Both the position numbers and the translations under genes were made by a program. 64,000 bases of DNA from positions 116,255 through 180,254 of the forward strand of contig JAXLRH010000010.1 in the NCBI GenBank assembly GCA_046331245.1. Direction: 5' to 3'. Shown here piece by piece: positions 18,170-24,919 of this stretch. The DNA is from SSF14 sp046331245. GTDB lineage: Bacteria; Actinomycetota; Acidimicrobiia; Acidimicrobiales; Microtrichaceae. The notes under the pieces were generated by a model. That model saw only the letters and a program-made list of their open reading frames with translations. It ran no database searches and was not told the origin of the DNA. Numbering within the stretch: the stretch's first letter is position 1; the number at the start of each line of letters is the position of its first letter.

Positions 18170-18781
18170 TCAGGGGTTGGTCGGATTCGGTGACAGCTCG
18201 GCGAGGAGCTCGGCGGCGGTGCCGACGGCGCCGAAGATGCCGCCGGACATGCACACGCTCGAGAGCGACGCGGCGCCGGTGACCGCGGTGTGGTGCACGA
18301 CCGCGTCGAGGGCGATCAGGCACTCGTAGCCACGGTCGTTGGCGCTGCGATTCGTGCTCGAGACCGGGCCCTCGGTGCCGAGCCCGCAGAGCAGCAGGCG
18401 ATCGACACCGCGACCGCGGAGCTCGAGGTCGGTCCACTCGACGAGGAAGGCGTCGAGGCCGGGCGTGTCGATCACGACGTCGCCCGGTTCGGGACCGTCG
18501 AGCAGCTCCCAGTCGTCGCTGCCGACGGTGGGGAGCAGCCCGGGCGGGCGGCGGGACGGAGCGGTCGGCGAACCGCAACGCACCCACACCACGGTGGCGC
18601 CGAGCTCGCGGAGCGCGGCGACGGTGGCGGCGATGTCGGCGAGTGCGTCGTCGATGCCGGCGGCGTCGCCCCGCGCCGCCCCGGGCGGCGGCCCGCCGCA
18701 CACGACGACGGCCAGGCGGTCGGCGGCGAGGGGCTCGTCGCCCGTTCGGTCCCACGGCCAGGCGTAGGGCTGGGTGTGCAT
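18170..18781 (-). CDS. Catalytically dead isochorismatase-like paralogue
   Basis: Protein of 203 aa clearly homologous to the next gene: it shares PYAWP, ANDRGYECL and GG(I/V)FGAV. All three triad positions are replaced. The Asp position is Cys28 (VVVCGGPP), the Lys positions are Thr106 and Leu109 (IDTPGLDAF), and the nucleophile Cys is Pro139 (GLGTEGPVSST). About 30 residues of the active-site lid (REGHRPDL to GRIL) are also shortened. The reading frame is intact with normal codon bias, so it looks maintained, perhaps as a structural or regulatory partner of the BiuH-like enzyme. GGAG precedes ATG 18781. Confidence 0.75.
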   Translation of the reverse strand: MHTQPYAWPWDRTGDEPLAADRLAVVVCGGPPPGAARGDAAGIDDALADIAATVAALRELGATVVWVRCGSPTAPSRRPPGLLPTVGSDDWELLDGPEPGDVVIDTPGLDAFLVEWTDLELRGRGVDRLLLCGLGTEGPVSSTNRSANDRGYECLIALDAVVHHTAVTGAASLSSVCMSGGIFGAVGTAAELLAELSPNPTNP

Positions 18782-18800
18782 GGATGCTCCGTCTCGTGCA

Positions 18801-18852
18801 GTGGAGTCGTGCGGTGGAGTCGTGGGGTGGAGTCGTGGGGTGGAGTCGAGCG
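18801..18852. repeat. Four tandem 13-bp repeats
   Basis: Units GTGGAGTCGTGCG, GTGGAGTCGTGGG (twice) and GTGGAGTCGAGCG run head to tail at 18801, 18814, 18827 and 18840. They lie between the lipoprotein gene and the dead isochorismatase gene of the same operon. Confidence 0.9.
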
Positions 18853-18909
18853 GGCCGGGCCGGACCCCGCGTGCGGCGTCCGGCCCGTGCCCTCCCGAGG
18901 TGCTCGGGG

Positions 18910-20073
18910 TCAGCTCTTGGGGATCTCGCCGACCACGCCCTTCACGAAGACCGCGATGGCCTCGATCGTGGCGTAGTCCGGCACGACGCCGGCCTCGACG
19001 AGGGTCGACCCGTCCTGGCCGACGACCGGTCCGGCGAACGGCGAGCCGTCGGTCGAGATCCGCTTCTTGGCGTCGGCGACCGCCGCCTTGGTCTCGTCGG
19101 TCACGCTCGGACCGAACTTCGACTGGACGAACGGGTTGTCGCCGGTCTTGTACCCGACCCGGTAGTTGGCGTTGTACTTGCTGCCGGTGAACTTGCCGGC
19201 GACGGCCGTCTTGACGATGTCGGTGTACAGCGCCGACCAGTCCCACTCCGAGCCGGTCACCCAGCCCTTGGGGGCGAGGCTCGAGGCGTCGGCGTGGTAG
19301 CCGACCGTCTTGGCGCCGGCGGCCTCGGCGGTCTTGATGACCGTGGCCGTGCAGTCCTGGTGCTGGGTGATCACGTCGACGCCCTGCTCGAGGAGGCTCT
19401 TCGTCGCCTCGGCCTGCTTGGCGGGATCACACCAGTTCGAGGTGTTCACGACGTAGGTCTCGGCGTCGGGGTTCACCGACTGGGCGCCGAGCTCGAAGGC
19501 GTTGATGTTGTTGATCGTCTGCGGGATCGGGAACGCGTAGACGTAGCCGAGCTTGTTCGACGTCGTGGCCTTCCCGGCGGCGATGCCGGCGAGGTACACG
19601 GGCTCGTACACCGTGCCGAAGTAGGTGCCGATGTTCGGTCCGATCGTGCCCTTGATGAAGTTGCCCTGCTGCACGACGACGACGTCGGGGTTCGACTCGG
19701 CGATCTTCACCGCCGGGTCGAGGTGCCCGTAGCTCGTCGCGAAGATGATCTTGGCGCCCTTGTCGATCATGCCCTGCATGATGCGGACGGCCGAGTCGTC
19801 CTCGGGCACGTTCTCGGCGGTGAGCACCTCCATGTCGGGGAAGGCCTTCTTCACGGCCTGGGACCCTTGATAGGCCGCCTGGTTGTAGCCGTAGTCGTCC
19901 TTCGGCCCGACGAAGATGAAGCCCACCTTCGTGCTGCCCTTGCCCGGGGCGGACGACGCAGCGCCGTCACCACCGGACGATGAGGCCGTCTTGGTCTCGT
20001 TGCTCGAACACGCGCCGAGCATCAGGAACATCGCCGCGGCGAGCGCGATCGAGGTTCGGCGTAGGGATGGCAT
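18910..20073 (-). CDS. BMP-family ABC transporter substrate-binding lipoprotein
   Basis: Extracytoplasmic solute receptor of 387 aa. The signal peptide ends in lipobox LGAC with Cys22 as the lipidation site, followed by a Ser/Gly/Ala-rich linker. The mature part has the BMP (basic membrane protein / PnrA) fold: KVGFIFVGPKDDYGYNQAAYQG, then IFATSYGHLDPAVKIAESNPDV, GTYFGTVYEPVYLAGIAAGK and VDVITQHQDC. BMP receptors usually bind nucleosides or other small heterocycles. With the adjoining hydrolases, a ureide or triazine-derived ligand is inferred. AGGAGG precedes ATG 20073. Confidence 0.9.
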   Translation of the reverse strand: MPSLRRTSIALAAAMFLMLGACSSNETKTASSSGGDGAASSAPGKGSTKVGFIFVGPKDDYGYNQAAYQGSQAVKKAFPDMEVLTAENVPEDDSAVRIMQGMIDKGAKIIFATSYGHLDPAVKIAESNPDVVVVQQGNFIKGTIGPNIGTYFGTVYEPVYLAGIAAGKATTSNKLGYVYAFPIPQTINNINAFELGAQSVNPDAETYVVNTSNWCDPAKQAEATKSLLEQGVDVITQHQDCTATVIKTAEAAGAKTVGYHADASSLAPKGWVTGSEWDWSALYTDIVKTAVAGKFTGSKYNANYRVGYKTGDNPFVQSKFGPSVTDETKAAVADAKKRISTDGSPFAGPVVGQDGSTLVEAGVVPDYATIEAIAVFVKGVVGEIPKS

Positions 20074-20085
20074 GGGGGTCCTCCT

Positions 20086-20127
20086 GGGAGTGCTGGGGTT
20101 GGGTTGGTGGTGGGCGGACTGGGTGGG
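20086..20127 (+). other. G-run tract with quadruplex potential
   Basis: The plus strand (template for the operon) has G-runs at 20086-20088, 20095-20098, 20101-20103, 20112-20114, 20121-20123 and 20125-20127 in the gap between permease and receptor genes. Loops are short except one of 8 nt. Confidence 0.35.
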
Positions 20128-20153
20128 CCGACGACTCAGCCGGAGTGCAGCGT

Positions 20154-21068
20154 TCAGCCGGCGCTGATCTCGAAGACCTTCTTGAGGCCGTCGGGAGCCT
20201 CGGCGGCCTGGCGCCGGCCGAACACGATCAGGACGAGGATCGTCACGGCGTACGGGATCGCGTCGAGGGCGAACTGGTTGATGGCGTACCCCCGTGCCTG
20301 CAGGGCCGGCGACAGGGCGAGCGCCGCGCCGAACAGGTAGGCGCCGGCGGCGACCCGGAACGGTTGGCGGGAGGCGAAGATCACGACGGCGACGGCGATG
20401 AAGCCACGGCCCTGCGTCATGTTCTCGAACCAGGCGCCGGTGTAGGCGACCGAGAGCTGGGCGCCACCGAGGCCGGCGAGCATGCCGCCGGCGACGACCG
20501 CGAGGAACTGCACGGTGATCGCCGGGTGCCCGTAGGTGGTGAGCACCTCCACTCGCTCGCCGGCGCCCCGGACGAGCAGGCCCCATCGGCTCCGGAACAG
20601 CACCCACCAGCACAGCGGCACCGCGAGGTACGACAGGTATGTGAGCGGGTCCTGCCGGAAGAAGATCTCGCCGAGCCACGGGATCGACGACAGACCGGGC
20701 ACCGCCCACGGACGGAGGATCGTCACCTGCGCCTGCACGTAGGACACGCCGAACAGCGACGTCAGACCGAGGCCGAGGAACAGGATGACGAGTCCGTTCG
20801 CCAGCTGGTTCGCCCCGCGACCGAGCACGAGGTAGCCGTGCATCGCGGCGAGGAGGCCGCCGGCGACGGCGGCGGCGCCGACGCCGATCCACGTGTTGCC
20901 GGTCTCGGCGGCGACGGCGAAGCCGGTGAGCGCCCCACACAGCATCGAGCCCTCGGTGCCGAGGTTGATGACGCCGGCCCGTTCGGACACGGTCTCGCCG
21001 AGGGCGGCGAACAGGATGGAGGTACCGCCGCGGACGGCGCCGGTGGATACTTCGAGGACGAGGCTCAT
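20154..21068 (-). CDS. ABC transporter permease, BMP/ribose-type (second permease)
   Basis: Membrane permease of 304 aa in the branched-chain/ribose-type permease family paired with BMP receptors. About 8-9 hydrophobic segments are visible. The N-terminal signature ERAGVINLGTEGSMLCGALTGF is the hallmark of this permease class (YufQ/NupQ-like). ATG 21068 overlaps the stop of the first permease by 4 nt. An 80-bp G/C-skewed gap separates it from the receptor gene downstream. Confidence 0.88.
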   Translation of the reverse strand: MSLVLEVSTGAVRGGTSILFAALGETVSERAGVINLGTEGSMLCGALTGFAVAAETGNTWIGVGAAAVAGGLLAAMHGYLVLGRGANQLANGLVILFLGLGLTSLFGVSYVQAQVTILRPWAVPGLSSIPWLGEIFFRQDPLTYLSYLAVPLCWWVLFRSRWGLLVRGAGERVEVLTTYGHPAITVQFLAVVAGGMLAGLGGAQLSVAYTGAWFENMTQGRGFIAVAVVIFASRQPFRVAAGAYLFGAALALSPALQARGYAINQFALDAIPYAVTILVLIVFGRRQAAEAPDGLKKVFEISAG

Positions 21069-22084
21069 GCCCGCACCGCCTTCGTACGGGTCCAGCCGAA
21101 CACCGCGAGCAGGACGAGGGCCATCAGGATGTTGACGCCGGCGGCGGGGAGCCCCGAGTCGATCTGCAACGAGTCGCCGCCCACGGCGATGGCCGCGAGC
21201 GCCACGGCGCCGAGCCCGACCTGCAGCGGATGGTGCCGGGCCAGCCAGCTGGCGAGGAAGCCGATGTAGCCGTACCCGACGAGGAAGCCCTGGCGGAGCT
21301 TGAACTCGACACCGGCGAGCTGCACGAACCCGCCGAGACCGGCGAGGGCGCCGCCGACGGCGATGGCCCCGACGAGCAGGAGTCCGACCCGGTAGCCCGA
21401 GCGGCGAGCCGCCTCGGGGTTGCCGCCGACGACGCCGAGGCGGAAGCCCCAGGTGGTCCGCCCGAGCGCCAGGTACACGAGCACCATCGCGCCCAGCGCC
21501 ACGAACAGCCCGGTGTGCACCCTCGACGTACCGATGAGCGGCAGGCGTTCGGCGACCGGGAGCGCCCGCGTAGCGGGCTGACCCGAGCCGTTCGGGTCCT
21601 TCCAGGAGTCGAAGATCAGGTAGAGCATGATGTCGACGGCGAGGTAGTTGAGGAGCAGCGTGGTGACCGCCTCGTTGATGCCGACCCACAGCCGGAGCGC
21701 CCCGGCGACCGCCGCGAGCAGGGCGCCGGCGGCTGCGGCCGCCAACATCATGAGGAGCATCCCGCCGAAGCTCGCTCCCCCGTCGCCGAGCGCCAGCGAC
21801 ACCCCGGCGGCGGCCACGCCGCCGATGACGAGCTGCCCCTCGCCCCCGACGTTCACCAGACCGGCCCGGGCGGGCACGGTCACGGCGAGCGCCGCCAGGA
21901 GGATCGGCGACGCCTTGATGAGGATCTCGCCGAGGGAGTTCCCGCTGCTGAACGTCGACCGGAACATCTCGTCGTAGGCGGAGAACGGGTTCACGCCCTT
22001 CGCCGTCATGAACGCACCGAAGATCACGAGTGCGCCGACGATGGCGACCGACCACCGGCCCGTCGCCTTGAGTGCTGCGCTCAT
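21065..22084 (-). CDS. ABC transporter permease, BMP/ribose-type (first permease)
   Basis: Permease of 339 aa, partner of the following one (YufP/NupP-like). It has about 8-10 membrane segments and the motif ARAGLVNVGGEGQLVIGGVAAAG that mirrors the other permease, followed by NEAVTTLLLNYLAVDI. ATG 22084 overlaps the ATPase stop by 4 nt, so ATPase and permeases are translationally coupled. Confidence 0.88.
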   Translation of the reverse strand: MSAALKATGRWSVAIVGALVIFGAFMTAKGVNPFSAYDEMFRSTFSSGNSLGEILIKASPILLAALAVTVPARAGLVNVGGEGQLVIGGVAAAGVSLALGDGGASFGGMLLMMLAAAAAGALLAAVAGALRLWVGINEAVTTLLLNYLAVDIMLYLIFDSWKDPNGSGQPATRALPVAERLPLIGTSRVHTGLFVALGAMVLVYLALGRTTWGFRLGVVGGNPEAARRSGYRVGLLLVGAIAVGGALAGLGGFVQLAGVEFKLRQGFLVGYGYIGFLASWLARHHPLQVGLGAVALAAIAVGGDSLQIDSGLPAAGVNILMALVLLAVFGWTRTKAVRA

Positions 22085-23652
22085 GCCGCACCTCCGACGC
22101 CAACCGCCACGAGATCGGCCTCCGCGCCACCAAGCATGAGACGGCCGATCTCGTAGCGGTCGGTCGACGCGGGCTCGACGATGCCGGTCAGACGGCCGTC
22201 GCAGAAGACGGCGATCCGATCCGACAGGTCGAGCAGTTCGTCGAGATCCTCCGAGATGAACACGACGCCGGCGCCGGCGCCCCGCCGCTCCACCAGCAGC
22301 TCCTGGGTGCGTCGGGTCGTGGCGATGTCGAGACCGCGACTCGGGTACGCCGCCACGAGCAGTTCCCCGCTCGTGCCGAACGCCCGGGTGAGGATGACCC
22401 GCTGGATGTTGCCACCCGACAGATCGGCCAGCGTGCGACGGCTGTCGACCATTCGCAGGCCGGTGCGGTCGTTGAGCGACGTCGCGAACGACCGGACCTT
22501 GCCCCAGTCGATGCCGAGCCGCTTGCGGTAGGCGGGGAGGTCCTCCATGGCCATGTGGGCCGCGACGTCGAGGCCCGGCACGACCGACTCCACCACGGGG
22601 TCCTCGGGGATGCCGACGGCGCCGGCGGCGAGCGCGGCCCGCGACTGACCACCGGCGATCGGCCGCCCGCACACCGTCACGGTGCCGGAGTCGACCTCGC
22701 AGAGACCGAGCGCCACCTCGTACAGCTCGCGCTGGCCGCTGCCGGCGACACCGGCCACGCCGAGGATCTCGCCCCGCCGCACCTCCAGCGTCAGGCCCTT
22801 CAGTCGGACGGCGCCGTCGGCGGACGACACGACGACGTCGGTGAGCGACAGGGCCGGCTCGCCGGCGACGTCGGGACGCTCACGGTCGGCGGACAACGCC
22901 GGCACCGTGCGTCCGACCATCGCCTCGACCAGTTCGGCGTCGGTCATCGTGGTGGGGTCAGCGGCGCCGAGCACGATGCGGCCGCCGCGGAGCACGCTCA
23001 CGCGATCGGCGATCGCCCGTGCCTCCCGGAGCTTGTGCGTGATGATGACCACCGAGAGGCCCTGCGACCGGAGCTCCATGAGGCCCTCGAACAGGCGGTC
23101 GACCTCCTGGGGGGCGAGCACCGACGTGGGCTCGTCGAGGATCACGAGCCGGGCGCCGGCCATCAGCACCTTCAGGATCTCGACCCGCTGGCGCTCGCCG
23201 ATCGACAGGTGGCGCACCAGCGCGTCGGGGTCGACGGCCAGGCCGAACGTCTCCGACGCCGCACGGATCTTCGCGGCGAGGCCCGTGCGATCGAGGCGGA
23301 GTCCGCGGAGGTCGAGCGCGAGCGCGATGTTCTCCGTCACGGTGAAGGCGGGGACGAGACGGAGGTCCTGGAAGACCATGCCGATGCCGGCGGCCCGGGC
23401 CACGGCCGGTGACGTGACCTCGACGGGCGTCCCGTCCACCGAGATCTGGCCCTCGTCGGGCTGGTAGGTGCCGTAGATCAGCTTCATGAGGGTGGACTTG
23501 CCGGCGCCGTTCTCGCCGAGCACCGCGTGCACCTCGCCCGGAGCGACAGTGAGGTCGACGGCGTCGTTGGCCACGAGGTCGCCGAAGCGCTTCGTCATGT
23601 TGCGCACCGCGAGACGCGGCACGGCCGCCTCCCCGGTGTGGAACCCGGTCAT
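22081..23652 (-). CDS. ABC transporter ATPase with two nucleotide-binding domains
   Basis: Duplicated ATPase of 523 aa of the sugar/nucleoside-importer type. The first half has Walker A GENGAGKST, signature LSIGERQRVEIL (degenerate C-loop) and Walker B LVILDEP. The second half has a non-canonical Walker A region (VAGSGQRE in place of GxxGxGKST) and signature LSGGNIQRVIL. This asymmetry is normal for the RbsA/MglA class, in which only one site hydrolyses well. GGGAGG precedes ATG 23652, which overlaps the regulator stop by 4 nt. Confidence 0.92.
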   Translation of the reverse strand: MTGFHTGEAAVPRLAVRNMTKRFGDLVANDAVDLTVAPGEVHAVLGENGAGKSTLMKLIYGTYQPDEGQISVDGTPVEVTSPAVARAAGIGMVFQDLRLVPAFTVTENIALALDLRGLRLDRTGLAAKIRAASETFGLAVDPDALVRHLSIGERQRVEILKVLMAGARLVILDEPTSVLAPQEVDRLFEGLMELRSQGLSVVIITHKLREARAIADRVSVLRGGRIVLGAADPTTMTDAELVEAMVGRTVPALSADRERPDVAGEPALSLTDVVVSSADGAVRLKGLTLEVRRGEILGVAGVAGSGQRELYEVALGLCEVDSGTVTVCGRPIAGGQSRAALAAGAVGIPEDPVVESVVPGLDVAAHMAMEDLPAYRKRLGIDWGKVRSFATSLNDRTGLRMVDSRRTLADLSGGNIQRVILTRAFGTSGELLVAAYPSRGLDIATTRRTQELLVERRGAGAGVVFISEDLDELLDLSDRIAVFCDGRLTGIVEPASTDRYEIGRLMLGGAEADLVAVGVGGAA

Positions 23653-24350
23653 CGTGGGGACCTCCCTGCCCGCATCATGCGGAGACATGCCTGTGTGGAC
23701 CGTTCGTCGACGACGGCGAGCGACTCGGCCAGGTGCACCGAGAAGCGGTCGACGGCGACGTCGAGGGTTCCGTCGAGCAACGCCGAGACGATGCCCAGGT
23801 GCTCGTCGATCGTGACGACGATGCGCTCGACGGTGAGGAAGTCCTGGATGCGGACGATCCGGATGCGCTCGTTCACGCCCTGGAGCATCTCGACCAGCGC
23901 GGGGTTGCCGCTGGCCTCGGCGAGCCCGAGGTGGAAGCTCTCGTCGAGCAGCACGAACTCGGGATCGGCCACGTGGTCGTCGCCGGCCAGCGCGCTCCAC
24001 TCGGCGTGGATCTGCTCGAGCTGGTCGCGGTCGTGCGGGATGCCGTCGCGGAGTGGCCGCGTCAGTGCGTACTGCTCCAGGGCGACGCGCACGTCGTAGA
24101 GGTCGTGGATGATCGTGGCGTCGGGCAGCACCGGACGGAACCCGCCGTCGGGATGGCGCTCCACCAGGCCCTCGGACCAGAGGCGGAGCAGGGCCTCGCG
24201 CACCGGCGTACGGGACGCCTCGAGCTCCTTCGCCAGCGGCACCTCGCCGAGCCGGGCGTCGAAGGCGAAGTCGCCGGCGAGGAGGCGGGCCTTGATCTGG
24301 CCGTAGACCCGCTCGCGCTGGCTCGGTGCTGGATGCATGCCTGTATACAT
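23649..24350 (-). CDS. GntR-family regulator, FCD domain
   Basis: Transcription factor of 233 aa. The N-terminal winged helix (residues 10-75) contains GEVPLAKELEASRTPVREALLRL, the typical GntR recognition helix. The C-terminal all-helical FCD domain has the metal-binding pattern around DESFHLGLAEASGNPALVEML and later His residues. It is the first gene of the transporter/hydrolase run and overlaps the ATPase gene by 4 nt. ATG 24350 has TACGTT ending 6 nt upstream, and the palindrome TGTATACA covers the first nine transcribed bases, so it probably represses its own operon until an effector binds. Confidence 0.9.
   Translation of the reverse strand: MYTGMHPAPSQRERVYGQIKARLLAGDFAFDARLGEVPLAKELEASRTPVREALLRLWSEGLVERHPDGGFRPVLPDATIIHDLYDVRVALEQYALTRPLRDGIPHDRDQLEQIHAEWSALAGDDHVADPEFVLLDESFHLGLAEASGNPALVEMLQGVNERIRIVRIQDFLTVERIVVTIDEHLGIVSALLDGTLDVAVDRFSVHLAESLAVVDERSTQACLRMMRAGRSPR
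24342..24349. promoter_or_regulatory. GntR/FCD operator-like palindrome
   Basis: TGTATACA is a perfect palindrome fitting the FCD-type consensus TNGTNNNACNA. It lies at +2 to +9 relative to a leaderless start at 24350, a position suited to blocking transcription. Confidence 0.6.
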
Positions 24351-24356
24351 GCGGCA

Positions 24357-24362
24357 AACGTA
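24357..24362 (-). promoter_or_regulatory. -10 element, leaderless start of the regulator operon
   Basis: TACGTT on the minus strand ends 6 nt before ATG 24350. Confidence 0.6.
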
Positions 24363-24446
24363 CGGATGGCGTGTTTCCCGGCTACGTCCGGTTCGTGACG
24401 CGAACGTGAACGACGAGCGCGGGACGCGCCTGTCAGGGGCGCGGGC

Positions 24447-24854
24447 TCAGGGGCGGCGGCCGGCGTGCCAGCTCACGTGGGCGCTGGCCACCCGCCAGCC
24501 GACCTCGGTGCGCAACCACGTCTGGCTCTGGCGGCCGAGGGCGGCGTCGGACCCGTCGGGGACGAACTCGGTGTCGACGGTCGCGACGTGGTCGCCGAAG
24601 GTGGTGACGACGGTGTTCCGCAACGAGCGCGGTGGCGTGGCCTGCGCCTGGGACCGGCGGTAGGCCGCGATCTCGTCGAACCCGTACAGCTCCTCGTCGA
24701 TGCCGAGCCGGACGGCGCGCGGGTCACGCCAGAACCACTCCACCAACGCCTCGACGTCGTTCGCGACGAGGTCCGACTCGTACGCCTCGAACGCCGCCGT
24801 CACCTCGGCGACGATCTCGGGGCGGTTCAGCTCGGGCCGGTTCCCATCGGGCAC
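24447..24854 (-). CDS. AtzH/HpxZ-like protein (DUF3225, SnoaL-like fold)
   Basis: Protein of 135 aa in the family that includes HpxZ (oxalurate catabolism) and AtzH (cyanuric-acid pathway). Typical segments are NRPEIVAEVTAAFEAYESDLVAND, the EWFW/YGFDEIAAYR region and the C-terminal GRQSQTWLRTEVGWRVASAHVSWH. AtzH has been linked to converting 1,3-dicarboxyurea to allophanate. Its presence 96 bp upstream of the regulator strengthens the ureide interpretation of this locus. GTG 24854 has TACTCT ending 6 nt upstream. No AtzE or AtzG partner is present in the window. Confidence 0.8.
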   Translation of the reverse strand: MPDGNRPELNRPEIVAEVTAAFEAYESDLVANDVEALVEWFWRDPRAVRLGIDEELYGFDEIAAYRRSQAQATPPRSLRNTVVTTFGDHVATVDTEFVPDGSDAALGRQSQTWLRTEVGWRVASAHVSWHAGRRP

Positions 24855-24860
24855 CGGCGC

Positions 24861-24866
24861 AGAGTA
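24861..24866 (-). promoter_or_regulatory. -10 element, leaderless start
   Basis: TACTCT on the minus strand ends 6 nt before GTG 24854. It is back to back with the plus-strand promoter at 24886. Confidence 0.6.
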
Positions 24867-24885
24867 CCGGGTCGGCCCACGCGCC

Positions 24886-24891
24886 TACACT
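24886..24891 (+). promoter_or_regulatory. -10 element with short leader
   Basis: TACACT lies 28 nt before ATG 24920, giving a leader of about 20 nt that includes the AAGGGGG ribosome-binding site. Confidence 0.45.
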
Positions 24892-24919
24892 CCCCCTCGC
24901 ACCAAGGGGGTACTCAACG

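Noticed and set aside
18801..18852. Short repeats as a CRISPR array
   Set aside because: Units are 13 bp, contiguous and without spacers, and no cas genes are nearby. The Cas4-like nuclease at 36268 is far away and has RecB-type context.
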